Assembly (NCBI GenBank): GCA_028023455.1
Contig: JAQFVV010000181.1
Span: 624,001-688,000, forward strand
Origin: Epiperipatus broadwayi
Lineage: Eukaryota; Onychophora; Udeonychophora; Euonychophora; Peripatidae
Direction: 5' to 3'
DNA: 64,000 nt
Below the pieces are notes generated by a model, which worked only from the letters and a program-made list of their open reading frames with translations, was not told the DNA's origin and did no database searches. Shown in pieces: positions 11,430 through 19,989 of the stretch. Within the stretch, counting starts at the first letter, position 1; each line of letters begins with the position of its first letter. The translations under genes and the position numbers were made by a program.

Positions 11430-13175
11430 ATGACGACTTTTTATTTAGGTACTTATAACTGCAGATCACTTTCAAGTGAAGGAAGATTGCAAGAATTAGA
11501 AGAAGAACTGTCTTATATTAAATGGGACATTATTGGACTTTGTGAAGTTAGAAGAAAAGGAGAAGAAACAATTGATTTAAAAAGTGGACATATACTCTAT
11601 TATAAAGGCACACATATTGGAAATACAAGTGGAGTAGGATTCATTATAAATAAAAAGTGGAAGAACAATATTGTGGAGATTGATGGTGTATCGGACAGAG
11701 TGGCAAGATTAGTTATACAACTTAATAGCAGATACCAAATGCAGATAATTCAGGTTTATGCCCCAACAAGTTCTCATAGTGATGAAGTAGTAGAAGATTT
11801 TTATATGGATGTACAAAAGGCTTTTGATCAGAGTAAACAACATTTTAAAATTGTTATGGGAGACTTTAATGCTAGAATTGGTAGACAAATGAAAGATGAA
11901 ATTGCTGTAGGTAATTTTGGTTATGGTAATAGAAATGAGAGAGGACATAGACTTGTGGAGTTTGCAGAAAAAGAAAAACTTTATATTATGAATTCATTTT
12001 TTGAGAAAAATGTTAAAAGGAAATGGACATGGAAGCATCCAAATGAAGGTACAGCAGAATTGGATTATATTTTGACTAACAGAAAATACATATTTCAAGA
12101 TTGTAATGTTCTTAATAAATTTAACACAGGAAGTGATCATCGATTAGTAAGGTGTAAGTTACGTGTTAATGTAAAACTAGAGAGACAAAAATTATTAAGA
12201 AAAACAATATTTACAGTTGATATTCCTAATCTTCAGAAACATTCTAATGAATTTAAATTAGAACTTACAAATAGGTTTCAAGTGTTAGGAGATTTTGAAC
12301 ATGATACAGATTTGAATGAAATTAATATGAAAATAACTGATACACTTTTAAAAACTGCAACAAACATAGCTGGTAGAAAAAAGCAGCAATTGACTAATAA
12401 AATTTCTACTGAGACTAGAGAATTTATGAAGAAAAGAAGGAATATGAAGATATACAAAAATGATGTATTAAAAAGAATTGAATATCTCGAATTTTGTAAA
12501 ATGGTACGGAAAAGAGTTGAAAATGATATAAGAAAGTATAACTGTGAAATAGCAAGGAAAGCTGTAGAAGAAAATAAAAGTCTCAAAAATGTTAAACAAC
12601 ATTTTGGTATTGGTAGGAAATTTATATCTGCAATAAGAAAAAAAGATGGAATTATTACTAAAAAGAGAGATGACATCATGAAATTGGTAGAAGATTTTTA
12701 TCAAGAATTATATAGTAATAAAGAACAAGTACCTCCTATATCTATTACATCTTCCGAATTGCCCAGAATTTTAAATGAAGAAGTGAGATATGCAATTAAG
12801 TGTATGAAGAAAGGAAAGGCTCCAGGAAATGATGGAATTATAATTGATATATTAAAAGAAGCAGGTGAAGAAATAGAAACAATTTTAGCAAAGTTATATA
12901 CCAAATGTCTAAATGATAAAGATGTACCGGAAGATTGGAAGAATGCAGTAATAATATTAATATTTAAAAAAGGTGATAAAGAAGATATTAGAAATTACAA
13001 ACCTATCAGCCTTTTATCAGTTTTATATAAAAATTTTACCAAGATAATTACAACTCGTCTACAGAGAACTTTGGATTTCCACCAACCAAGAGAACAAGCT
13101 GGATTTAAAAGTGGTTTTAGTACAATAGATCATATCCAGGTATTGAGAGAAGTCATAGAAAGGACAAATGAATAG
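11430..13175 (+). CDS. RTE LINE ORF, endonuclease and N-terminal RT part
   Basis: Encodes the apurinic-type (EEP) endonuclease and the start of the reverse transcriptase of an RTE-clade LINE, which nick the target and prime reverse transcription in the nucleus. The open frame extends upstream to 11382, but its first true ATG is at 11430. Numbering residues from 11382, the endonuclease shows YN26, E55 in GLCEVRRKG, VYAPTS, GDFNAR (160-165) and GSDHRL (250-255), so its catalytic set is complete. A basic, helical linker follows. RT motifs KAPGNDGI and IFKKGDKEDIRNYKPISLL come near the end. The frame stops at TAG 13173-13175 inside a 13-bp tandem duplication, and the rest of the RT lies in the next frame at 13168. 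Relatives are often mis-annotated in databases as craniofacial development protein 2-like. Confidence 0.88.
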   Translation: MTTFYLGTYNCRSLSSEGRLQELEEELSYIKWDIIGLCEVRRKGEETIDLKSGHILYYKGTHIGNTSGVGFIINKKWKNNIVEIDGVSDRVARLVIQLNSRYQMQIIQVYAPTSSHSDEVVEDFYMDVQKAFDQSKQHFKIVMGDFNARIGRQMKDEIAVGNFGYGNRNERGHRLVEFAEKEKLYIMNSFFEKNVKRKWTWKHPNEGTAELDYILTNRKYIFQDCNVLNKFNTGSDHRLVRCKLRVNVKLERQKLLRKTIFTVDIPNLQKHSNEFKLELTNRFQVLGDFEHDTDLNEINMKITDTLLKTATNIAGRKKQQLTNKISTETREFMKKRRNMKIYKNDVLKRIEYLEFCKMVRKRVENDIRKYNCEIARKAVEENKSLKNVKQHFGIGRKFISAIRKKDGIITKKRDDIMKLVEDFYQELYSNKEQVPPISITSSELPRILNEEVRYAIKCMKKGKAPGNDGIIIDILKEAGEEIETILAKLYTKCLNDKDVPEDWKNAVIILIFKKGDKEDIRNYKPISLLSVLYKNFTKIITTRLQRTLDFHQPREQAGFKSGFSTIDHIQVLREVIERTNE

Positions 13176-14193
13176 GACAAATGAATATGAGTTGTCTTTA
13201 TGTCTTGGATTTTTAGATTATGAAAAGGCATTTGATTCTATACACATTTCTTCAGTGATTAAAGCATTGGATCATCAAGGTATAGATCCAGGATATTGTC
13301 ATATTTTAAAGAATATTTATAAAAATGCAACAGCAACAATTAGATTACATAATGATACTGGAAAAATCAACATTGAGAAAGGTGTAAGACAAGGTGACTC
13401 CATATCTCCAAAACTCTTTACAGCAGTGCTGCAAGAAGTATTTTGTGGATTAAAATGGGAAACTAAAGGAGTGAAAGTAAATGGAGAGTATTTAAGTCAT
13501 TTAGATTTTGCAGATGATGTAGTTGTTTTTGCAAATAATGCTTCAGAGCTGCAGGAAATGTTGCAGGAGTTAGCAGATGAAAGTAGAAAAGTAGGACTAA
13601 AGATAAATGTTAAAAAGACTAAAGTAATGTTTAATCGATTTGCTCAAAATATGAAAATAAAGATTGATTATGAAGAATTAGAAGAAGTTAACAGTTACAA
13701 ATACCTTGGTCAGATTATTAATACAGATGGAAACATAATGGAGGAAATTAATCATAGAATTAAACTTGGTTGGAGTGCTTTTGGTAGAAATAACTTGATA
13801 CTAAAAGGAAATATGCCTATGTGTTTGAAAAGGATGGTTTTTAACAAATGTGTTTTACCAGTTCTTACTTATGGATCTGAGACTTGGACACTTAATAGAA
13901 GAGCAATACAGAGACTTCAGACCACTCAAAGGAGTATGGAGAGGTGTATGTTGGGAGTAACAAGAAGAGATCGAAAATGCAATGTATGGGTAAGACAACA
14001 AACAGGTGTTACTGACCTTATTGAAAAAATTAAAAGATTGAAATGGAGTTGGGCTGGACATATTGCTAGAAGAGATGATAATAGATGGACAATTGAAATT
14101 TTCAACTGGATTTCAAGAGATTGTAAAAGACCCAGAAAGAGACCACATGTGAGATGGATGGATGAAATAAGAAAATGTGCAGGGGTGTTGTAG
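13168..14193 (+). CDS. RTE LINE ORF, C-terminal RT part (frameshifted continuation)
   Basis: Continues the reverse transcriptase after the frameshift. The visible ATG at 13168 is created by the duplication and is not a natural start. Counting from it, RT motif A is FLDYEKAFDS (15-24), motif B is RQGDSISP (74-81), the catalytic box is FADD (114-117), then INVKKTKV and YKYLGQIIN. The C-terminal domain holds the family words GSETWTLNRR, RCMLGVTRRDR, WAGHIARRDDNRW and [12 protein letters not shown]. The frame closes at a TAG (14191-14193) where the copy at 47811 has TGG, and part of the following sequence is deleted, so the last residues are lost. Confidence 0.88.
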   Translation: MNRTNEYELSLCLGFLDYEKAFDSIHISSVIKALDHQGIDPGYCHILKNIYKNATATIRLHNDTGKINIEKGVRQGDSISPKLFTAVLQEVFCGLKWETKGVKVNGEYLSHLDFADDVVVFANNASELQEMLQELADESRKVGLKINVKKTKVMFNRFAQNMKIKIDYEELEEVNSYKYLGQIINTDGNIMEEINHRIKLGWSAFGRNNLILKGNMPMCLKRMVFNKCVLPVLTYGSETWTLNRRAIQRLQTTQRSMERCMLGVTRRDRKCNVWVRQQTGVTDLIEKIKRLKWSWAGHIARRDDNRWTIEIFNWISRDCKRPRKRPHVRWMDEIRKCAGVL

Positions 14194-14258
14194 AGAAAAG
14201 AAGCTAAAGATCGGAGAAGATGGATTCATCCTGCAGTGGATTGATAATGGTTGATGAT

Positions 14259-14282
14259 ATATATATATATATAATTAATACA
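14259..14282. repeat. (TA)n at RTE/PLE junction
   Basis: A short TA run joins the RTE tail to the truncated start of the Penelope-like element. Confidence 0.6.
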
Positions 14283-14286
14283 AAAA

Positions 14287-15243
14287 GTGAATATTAAGAA
14301 ATTTAAAAATAGAACTAATTGCAATTGGAATTCGCATATATTTAGATTTAAAAACTTTCTTCATGATAACAATCTTGTTTGTTTAAAGGAAGATAAGGGT
14401 TTAAGGTTATGTCTCATGTCAAAACTTGATTACTACGATAAAGTTTTAATTCAAATGGAAAAGCTTAAATTTAAACAAGTTGGAAAAATAAACATTGAAA
14501 ATTTACGTGTAAAGTTTATTGATGATATTTTAAAAAAAGCTAAAAAGAATAAATATATAGATGCTCATACGTATTATCGTCTTTATCCATCTGCTGCAAT
14601 TTGTCCTAGAATTTTTTATAATATTAAATTACATAAACAAGATAAACCTTTAAGAGTAATGATTGACTTTGGCGGATCATTTTACTATGAAACCTGTAAA
14701 TTTATAGAAACATTATTAAAAGATATTCTTGGATTTGGAAAATATACTATTAATTCATCGTTTGATTTTGTAAAGAAAATTCAAAATATTAATATTAATA
14801 ATAATGATAGTATTTGTACATTTGATATATGTGAGATGTACGGTTCAATAGATAGATTAAAATCTATAAAAATTATATTAGATGCTTTAAGGTTAAAAAA
14901 AGTTGATGTTAAAAAAGTAAAATTTGTAAATGATGTATTATATTTTATTGATAAAAATATATATGCTATATTTAATGAAAATTATTATAAAATGGATTAT
15001 GGATGGCCTATGGGACTTCCTGTAGTTTCACAAATATGTAGTTTTGTAGTATCAAGATATGAAGATATAATTCTTAATACTAATATATATTGCCAAGGTA
15101 TTAAAATTTATTACAGGTATGTTGATGATGTTTTCGTTTGTGGAAGTTTAGATATTATAAATGTATTATTCAATGAATTAAATAGTTTAGAAGGTTTAAA
15201 ATGGAGTAAATCTTTTGAAGAAAAAAGTCAATTCAGTATTTAG
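14287..15243 (+). CDS. Penelope-like reverse transcriptase (5'-truncated)
   Basis: Reverse transcriptase of a Penelope-like element. The frame opens at GTG 14287 right beside the RTE tail and has no credible ATG start, so the N-terminus is missing. Family landmarks by residue: PRIFYNIKLHKQDKPLR (107-123, usually PxxYGLPKxHK), motif A CTFDICEMYGSID (177-189) with Asp180, motif B GWPMGLPVVSQI (239-250) and the catalytic box YRYVDD (276-281). After FEEK the frame runs to a stop at 15241-15243. The expected next motif (YLDIKV, about 15236 onward) lies in a different frame, so a small indel at roughly 15220-15235 splits the ORF. Loss of the 5' end may be due to the RTE insertion or to ordinary truncation. 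Confidence 0.85.
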   Translation: MNIKKFKNRTNCNWNSHIFRFKNFLHDNNLVCLKEDKGLRLCLMSKLDYYDKVLIQMEKLKFKQVGKINIENLRVKFIDDILKKAKKNKYIDAHTYYRLYPSAAICPRIFYNIKLHKQDKPLRVMIDFGGSFYYETCKFIETLLKDILGFGKYTINSSFDFVKKIQNININNNDSICTFDICEMYGSIDRLKSIKIILDALRLKKVDVKKVKFVNDVLYFIDKNIYAIFNENYYKMDYGWPMGLPVVSQICSFVVSRYEDIILNTNIYCQGIKIYYRYVDDVFVCGSLDIINVLFNELNSLEGLKWSKSFEEKSQFSI

Positions 15244-16052
15244 ATATTAAAGTTACACGTAATAAAAATAAATTAGATTATTGTATGGTAATAAAAGATA
15301 TTGAAAAAAGAGGATATATTCCTTGGTATTCAAATGTGCCAATTGCACATAAATTATCCAGTTTAAAATCATTTTTATTTAGGAATAATAAATTATGTAA
15401 ATATAATTCTGATAAAATAGGTAACATAAATGTATTTATTATGGATTTGTTAAATGTTGGATATGATCATAAATTAATTTATAATATTGTTACTAAGTTT
15501 AATAATAATAGAAATATTTTAGATGCTATAGATATTGATAAAATAAAATATACTTGGATATCAATACCATTTATTTGTAATGAACAGGTTAAATTTATAA
15601 AACAGATATATAAAAATATATGTCGAGTTGCATTTTATACTACTCCTAATTTAAATAGATTAATAAATAATTCAAAAAATAGGTGTGGTATTTTAAATCA
15701 AAGTTGTGCAATATATAAATGGCTATGTTTTTGTGGAAAGGCATATATTGGGGAATCTCGATGTACATTGGAGAAAAGATCAAGGGAGCATTTGTTATTA
15801 TATAAACGAGTGCAAAAATCAAGACAAGAGAATGTTAGAAATGATGATGTATCACCATCAGTATTTTTTGATCATAATGTAACATGTAATTATGGTTTTG
15901 ATTTTGATTTTAATAAAGTTAAAATTCTGTGTATTGAAAGAAATAATAATAAACGCAAAATTAAAGAAGCTATGTTAATAAAAAGTGAAAAGCAACAGTT
16001 GATAAATAGACAGACAGCCAATATAAAAATTAATGAATTGTGGGAAAATTGA
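15236..16052 (+). CDS. Penelope-like linker and GIY-YIG endonuclease
   Basis: C-terminal half of the same PLE protein, in the frame that resumes with YLDIKVTRN at about 15236 (the first ATG in this frame is 15285). It contains the thumb-like region, the linker TTPNLNRLINNS, then the GIY-YIG nuclease: CAIYKWLCFCGKAYIGESR with a CxC pair between the GIY and YIG elements, the Arg-containing helix TLEKRSREH, a conserved DHNVTCNYGFDFDF segment, IKEAMLI with the family Glu, and LINRQ near the end. Length and motif order match other PLE endonucleases. A related decayed copy lies at 31866-32297. Confidence 0.85.
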
Positions 16053-16209
16053 TGTATGACGTATTGCTTTTGTTTACATTTGTAACGGTTTTTTCTAATA
16101 CAATTTGAGTCTAGTTGACAACGACTACATAGATAGTTGAAAGTACTTCTATTAAATTGGTATATATTTGTTTAAAATATTGTTACTGTATTAATTATTG
16201 TATTGTTTT

Positions 16210-16212
16210 GAA

Positions 16213-16279
<67 letters not shown>
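16210..16279. repeat. (TA)n microsatellite before assembly gap
   Basis: An uninterrupted TA run leads straight into the run of N, so the assembly probably broke on this repeat. Confidence 0.9.
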
Positions 16280-16779
16280 NNNNNNNNNNNNNNNNNNNNN
16301 NNNNNNNNNNNNNNNNNNNNNNNNNNNNNNNNNNNNNNNNNNNNNNNNNNNNNNNNNNNNNNNNNNNNNNNNNNNNNNNNNNNNNNNNNNNNNNNNNNNN
16401 NNNNNNNNNNNNNNNNNNNNNNNNNNNNNNNNNNNNNNNNNNNNNNNNNNNNNNNNNNNNNNNNNNNNNNNNNNNNNNNNNNNNNNNNNNNNNNNNNNNN
16501 NNNNNNNNNNNNNNNNNNNNNNNNNNNNNNNNNNNNNNNNNNNNNNNNNNNNNNNNNNNNNNNNNNNNNNNNNNNNNNNNNNNNNNNNNNNNNNNNNNNN
16601 NNNNNNNNNNNNNNNNNNNNNNNNNNNNNNNNNNNNNNNNNNNNNNNNNNNNNNNNNNNNNNNNNNNNNNNNNNNNNNNNNNNNNNNNNNNNNNNNNNNN
16701 NNNNNNNNNNNNNNNNNNNNNNNNNNNNNNNNNNNNNNNNNNNNNNNNNNNNNNNNNNNNNNNNNNNNNNNNNNNNNNN
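16280..16779. other. Assembly gap of exactly 500 N
   Basis: The round length suggests a placeholder rather than a measured gap. Confidence 0.98.
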
Positions 16780-16791
16780 ACTTTATATATT

Positions 16792-17310
16792 ACATGAATT
16801 GATACTGGTATATAATAAGCCTGTATTTTACAGTTATTACTTGCTGAAGATGTCTGCCTATCCTCGTATATATATTTAAATTGATTTATGTCTGCCATGA
16901 GAGTCAGATTGACTTTAGTTTAGCATGGGTGTGACAAAAATCTCAGCCTCAGGGTGGCCTTTGAGCATTCCATCATCAGATTATCAATTGGATGGATGGT
17001 TGAAGAGTTGTAATGTGGAGTGGATTGAAGCCTGTCCACTAAAGTATAAAGATTGGCTATCTTAAAATATATCTGAGCACTTGTTGCATATATGTGTAGA
17101 GATGATAATCTGGACCGACTGGTGATTGCTGGTTTAGCATGGAATATGGATATTGGTGATTATTTATATTTTTGACACATATGTGTTTAAATGCATCAGT
17201 GTTATGAGATAGAATGTGGTGGGTCGGGTGAAAGTCTGTGCTCATATACCCTATATATTACATATATTCATACAGGTATATAATAAGCCTGTATTTCAGT
17301 TATAATGTCT
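16792..17310 (+). repeat. PLE terminal block / hammerhead family C, copy 1
   Basis: A unit of about 380 bp beginning near 16930 (GCCTTTGAGCATTCCATCATC) and ending in the GGTATATAATAAGCCTGTAT hairpin is shared with 37608-37972 and 54438-54815. It is preceded here by a second copy of the terminal hairpin (16806-16834), giving a direct repeat of about 50 bp at both ends. It contains a hammerhead motif but no ORF. Confidence 0.7.
17107..17161 (+). ncRNA. Hammerhead-like motif, family C copy 1 (core decayed)
   Basis: Core strand CTGGTGA (17119-17125; A6 changed to G). Stem II is about TTGC/GCAT around TGGTTTA, with the first pair lost. GGAA (17141-17144) stands in place of GAAA. The short stem III is AT/AT, the cleavage site is ATA (17150-17152), and stem I is ACCGA/TTGGT (17114-17118 with 17153-17157). 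Two invariant core bases differ, so this copy is unlikely to cleave. Confidence 0.5.
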
Positions 17311-18329
17311 TTATGTCTATATATTTTAAAATTTTTGTTATTAAAAATAAAAATATTTCCCACTATAATTATAATAATTTAATTAGTAGTTTGATTATAT
17401 CCCCTCTAATTAAAGTTTTTTTAAATAAAATTTGTTATAAAAACAAAAAATTTTTAAATAATCAGGAATATAATTATAATAATGAATTATTTGATGACAT
17501 ATTGAATATTGATATTTTGTTTTCATATAGAACATGTGATCTTGTTTTATTTTTAAAAAATTAAAACAAAATACTTTGTAACAAAAAGTATTCTTACATA
17601 TGATAATCTTCAAGCATAGAATTACTTTGTTTACTCAAACTAAACTGAAATATATGATGAAAAAAAATTTTTTTTTTGAAGTTGTAAATATTTTCATAAA
17701 CTCTATTTTGTAAACTGGCATGAATTCTAAAATTGTTTAATATTTACTTACGTTAACTTTATATCATCTTTTTAAAATTAAAACATTTATTTTATTCAAA
17801 CATTTTCCAATAGTACGACTTCAACATACTATGGGTATATATACTTTTGTATAGAGTTAAGTATCTATATAGATATATGTAAATGTATAAATTTATGTAT
17901 ATATGAATTCATTGGATACGTTTTAAAATATGGTGATAATATATTACGTTCAAAAATTTTGAATTTTTTTAGTAATATATATGGATTCATAAAGTAATGC
18001 CATTTGATCTTAAGAATGATTTTATTGTTCTAATTTTAAAAAACAAAAAAAATGGATAACATTGCAGTAATTATCATGGAAAGTCATTATTATGTGTCAC
18101 ATCAGAGGTATCTTCATGTTTTTTATTAAATAGGTTGTTTCCAATCATAGATGAGCCTTGGTGTGGTTTTAGAAAATTTATTCATATTATATAGCTTCTA
18201 TGTGATGGTATGAGAGGAAGTCTTATTACTATAGATGAAAATCTAAGGGATTTGAAATGAATACTAATGTTAAACAAAGATATGGCTTTTCATCAACATT
18301 TTCAATTTTTATAATAATGGTATATATAG
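17311..18329. other. AT-rich DNA, no gene seen
   Basis: The 108-residue frame at 17238-17564 is Asn/Ile/Tyr/Lys-rich, has no motif and begins inside the repeat, so I read it as chance translation. No other signal. Confidence 0.5.
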
Positions 18330-18462
18330 AGAATATGAGAACAGACTTTCACATGACCCACCACTCTCCACTCTATCTCATAACACTGATATACTTGAAC
18401 ACATATATGTCAAAAAGTTAAATAATCACCAATATACATATTTCATGCTGGTATGTGGAATT
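18330..18462 (-). repeat. Family C fragment (3' half only)
   Basis: On the minus strand this contains GCATGAAATATGTATATTGG and the following AGTCTG-containing 3' part of the family C unit. The 5' core strand (CTGATGA) is absent, so no hammerhead can form. Confidence 0.6.
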
Positions 18463-19532
18463 ATTTGTAGATGGCTTATTGAAACAGAAATCAAGATAAA
18501 AGCACAAATATGATGGTGAAATTTTTAATTTGAATCAACCAAAAACAATAATATATTTTTGGATTCTAGATTTCTAGTATACTGATGATTGTGCTGATAA
18601 TAGATGAACAATTGAAATCTTAAACTGGATTCCAAGAAATTGTAAAAGACCCAGAAAAAGATCACATGTGAGATGGATGAATGAAATAAGAAAGTGAGCA
18701 GGGATGAGGTGGAGAAGAGAGGATAGAGATCAGAGAAGATGGATTGAACTTTGGGAGACCTTCATATTGATAATGGTTGATGATGATTGTCCTATTTCTG
18801 TTAATTCAAAAAATGATTTGTATAATGTGCTTATTTTTTTAAATGCAACATTTAAAGACTTTAGTTTAATAATTAATGTTCAAAAAACTCTAAATTATTT
18901 ATCACTGAGTGATAGATGAAAAATTCTCAGCATCATTTAGTTTGGAGAGTCCAATATGCTACTGCTGTTTTTTAACAAATTAAAAAATAGAATTTGTCAT
19001 CACAGGGAAATAACTACTGCAATTAAGTTAGCTGCATATACAGCTGTTATTTTACCTAATTTATAGTGTAGAAGTGAGAATTAGAAATTCTATCAGTGCA
19101 ATATAAGGCATTAAAAAGTTTCACTTCATGCTGTTCCATAAAGTTTTAAAAGTACAATGACAAGATAACAAATCTAATCAATATGTTCTTCAACTTCCTG
19201 GATGCAATATCATAGGGTTCATTACTGTAAAAATTACACCTTCATTGGATTAGATGTAAAATGAATGAACAATGCAAGTTTCCTAAAAGAATTGTTTTAT
19301 GTTAAACTTGAGCATTATTATTATAGGAGAGATGTATTCTGACTACATTTTAAGGATTGTCTTAAAGACACTTTGTAAAAGTGCAATATTCATTGATTCC
19401 ATTTGGAAAATATGGCAGAGGATAGAGTACATTTCGGGAGCTACAATTAGACATTGTTTTGAAGTATTTCAGAAAGAAAACGATTTTGCTGAAGAAATTA
19501 AAAGATACTATCATAAAATATCAAGTAAATAG
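18463..19532 (+). pseudogene. Decayed LINE reverse transcriptase (CR1/L2-like), interrupted by RTE
   Basis: Many stops and frame changes, but a reverse transcriptase is readable. Before the insertion is GEIFNLN...FWILDF-YTDDC, which is the YxDD catalytic box (18578-18592). After it comes DDCPISVNSKNDL, IINVQKT, a region equivalent to the YLG...KI-thumb, ITTAIKLAAYTAVILPNL (usually LYxAVVLPTLLYGSE), and near 19340-19520 words equivalent to HFKDCLKDTL, WENMAEDR and FAEEIKR. The C-terminal pattern is shared with a widespread class of animal non-LTR elements, and the exact clade cannot be fixed from this. An RTE fragment (18593-18780) splits it. Confidence 0.6.
18593..18780 (+). mobile_element. 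RTE 3'-end fragment with 10-bp target duplication
   Basis: A 188-bp 5'-truncated RTE copy matching the element at 14075-14250 (AGATGGATGAATGAAATAAG, GATGAGGTGGAGAAGAG). It is bracketed by perfect direct repeats TGATGATTGT at 18583-18592 and 18781-18790, the expected target-site duplication. It sits inside the YxDD codons of an older LINE. Confidence 0.85.
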
Positions 19533-19659
19533 AAAAATGAACCAGCATATTCTATATGTGAATAAATTTGTGGATCACAGATTGATTTGTATGATAGCAA
19601 ATTCATTTTTAGAACAGTTTTTTTTAAAGTTAGAATAGACATATTCACAAGTGGCTATT

Positions 19660-19738
19660 TTTTTGTTATTCTTCTTCTTCTTCTTCTTCTTCTTCTTCTT
19701 CTGCTGCTGCTGCTACTGCTACTACTACTACTACTAGT
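19660..19738. repeat. Trinucleotide tract (TTC)n(TGC)n(TAC)n
   Basis: Consecutive TTC, TGC and TAC repeats. The TAC part (19711-19737) is the same trinucleotide class as the CTA run at 25815-25837, on the other side of the large LINE. Confidence 0.9.
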
Positions 19739-19989
19739 TTTAAAAAGTTTTTTATTATTATGTCTATATTGTGATTACAAATTTAAAATGTTACATAATT
19801 TCTATATTCTGATTACATGTTAAAAAAATTTTACATAATAATTTTTATATATATATATATAAAAGTAAACAAATATTACATGAATCATAAAGAGAAGAAA
19901 AAAATTGGGGCATGAAAATTAATGAGTAAGCTATTCATTGATGGTTGTAATAGTTTTTTTAGTCCATTGCTGATTTTGTTTAAGAGTTA
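19739..19989 (-). other. LINE 3' untranslated region
   Basis: The sequence downstream of the ORF2 stop has no coding content. It includes a short (TA)n (19845-19861) and ends in an A-rich AAAAAACTTTTTAAAA before the trinucleotide tract. The exact 3' end is inferred from that junction. Confidence 0.5.

Larger units (their letters stand above)
10975..14273 (+). mobile_element. RTE-clade LINE, near full length, inactivated
   Basis: A single non-LTR retrotransposon with a less AT-rich 5' leader (10975-11429), an endonuclease plus reverse transcriptase ORF split in two, and a short 3' end ending in GGTTGATGAT followed by (TA)n. The one-ORF endonuclease/RT layout, FADD catalytic box and trinucleotide-like TGATGA tail fit the RTE (BovB-like) clade. 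At least five partial copies occur elsewhere in the window (18593-18780, 34291-35213, 47811-47941, 53560-54105, 60667-60891). This copy cannot make a full protein because of a 13-bp duplication at 13161-13186 and a late TAG at about 14191. Confidence 0.88.
14283..17310 (+). mobile_element. Penelope-like element (RT + GIY-YIG) with hammerhead-bearing terminal region
   Basis: A 5'-truncated Penelope-like retroelement. The parts are reverse transcriptase (14287-15243), linker and GIY-YIG endonuclease (to 16052), a 3' untranslated part with (TA)n and a 500-N gap, then a terminal block from 16792 to 17310. That block is bounded by two copies of a GGTATATAATAAGCCTGTAT hairpin (about 16806-16834 and 17271-17296) and contains a hammerhead-type motif (17107-17161). 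Hammerheads inside PLE terminal repeats are established in the literature. Because of the gap, the link between the coding part and the terminal block is inferred. Confidence 0.7.

Noticed and set aside
12278-12904. Minus-strand ORFs opposite the RTE coding region
   Set aside because: Antisense shadows of the RTE ORF, hydrophobic because of the AT-rich codons on the other strand.
16191-16898. Long ORFs of 235-240 residues on both strands
   Set aside because: They consist of (TA)n translation and the N gap.
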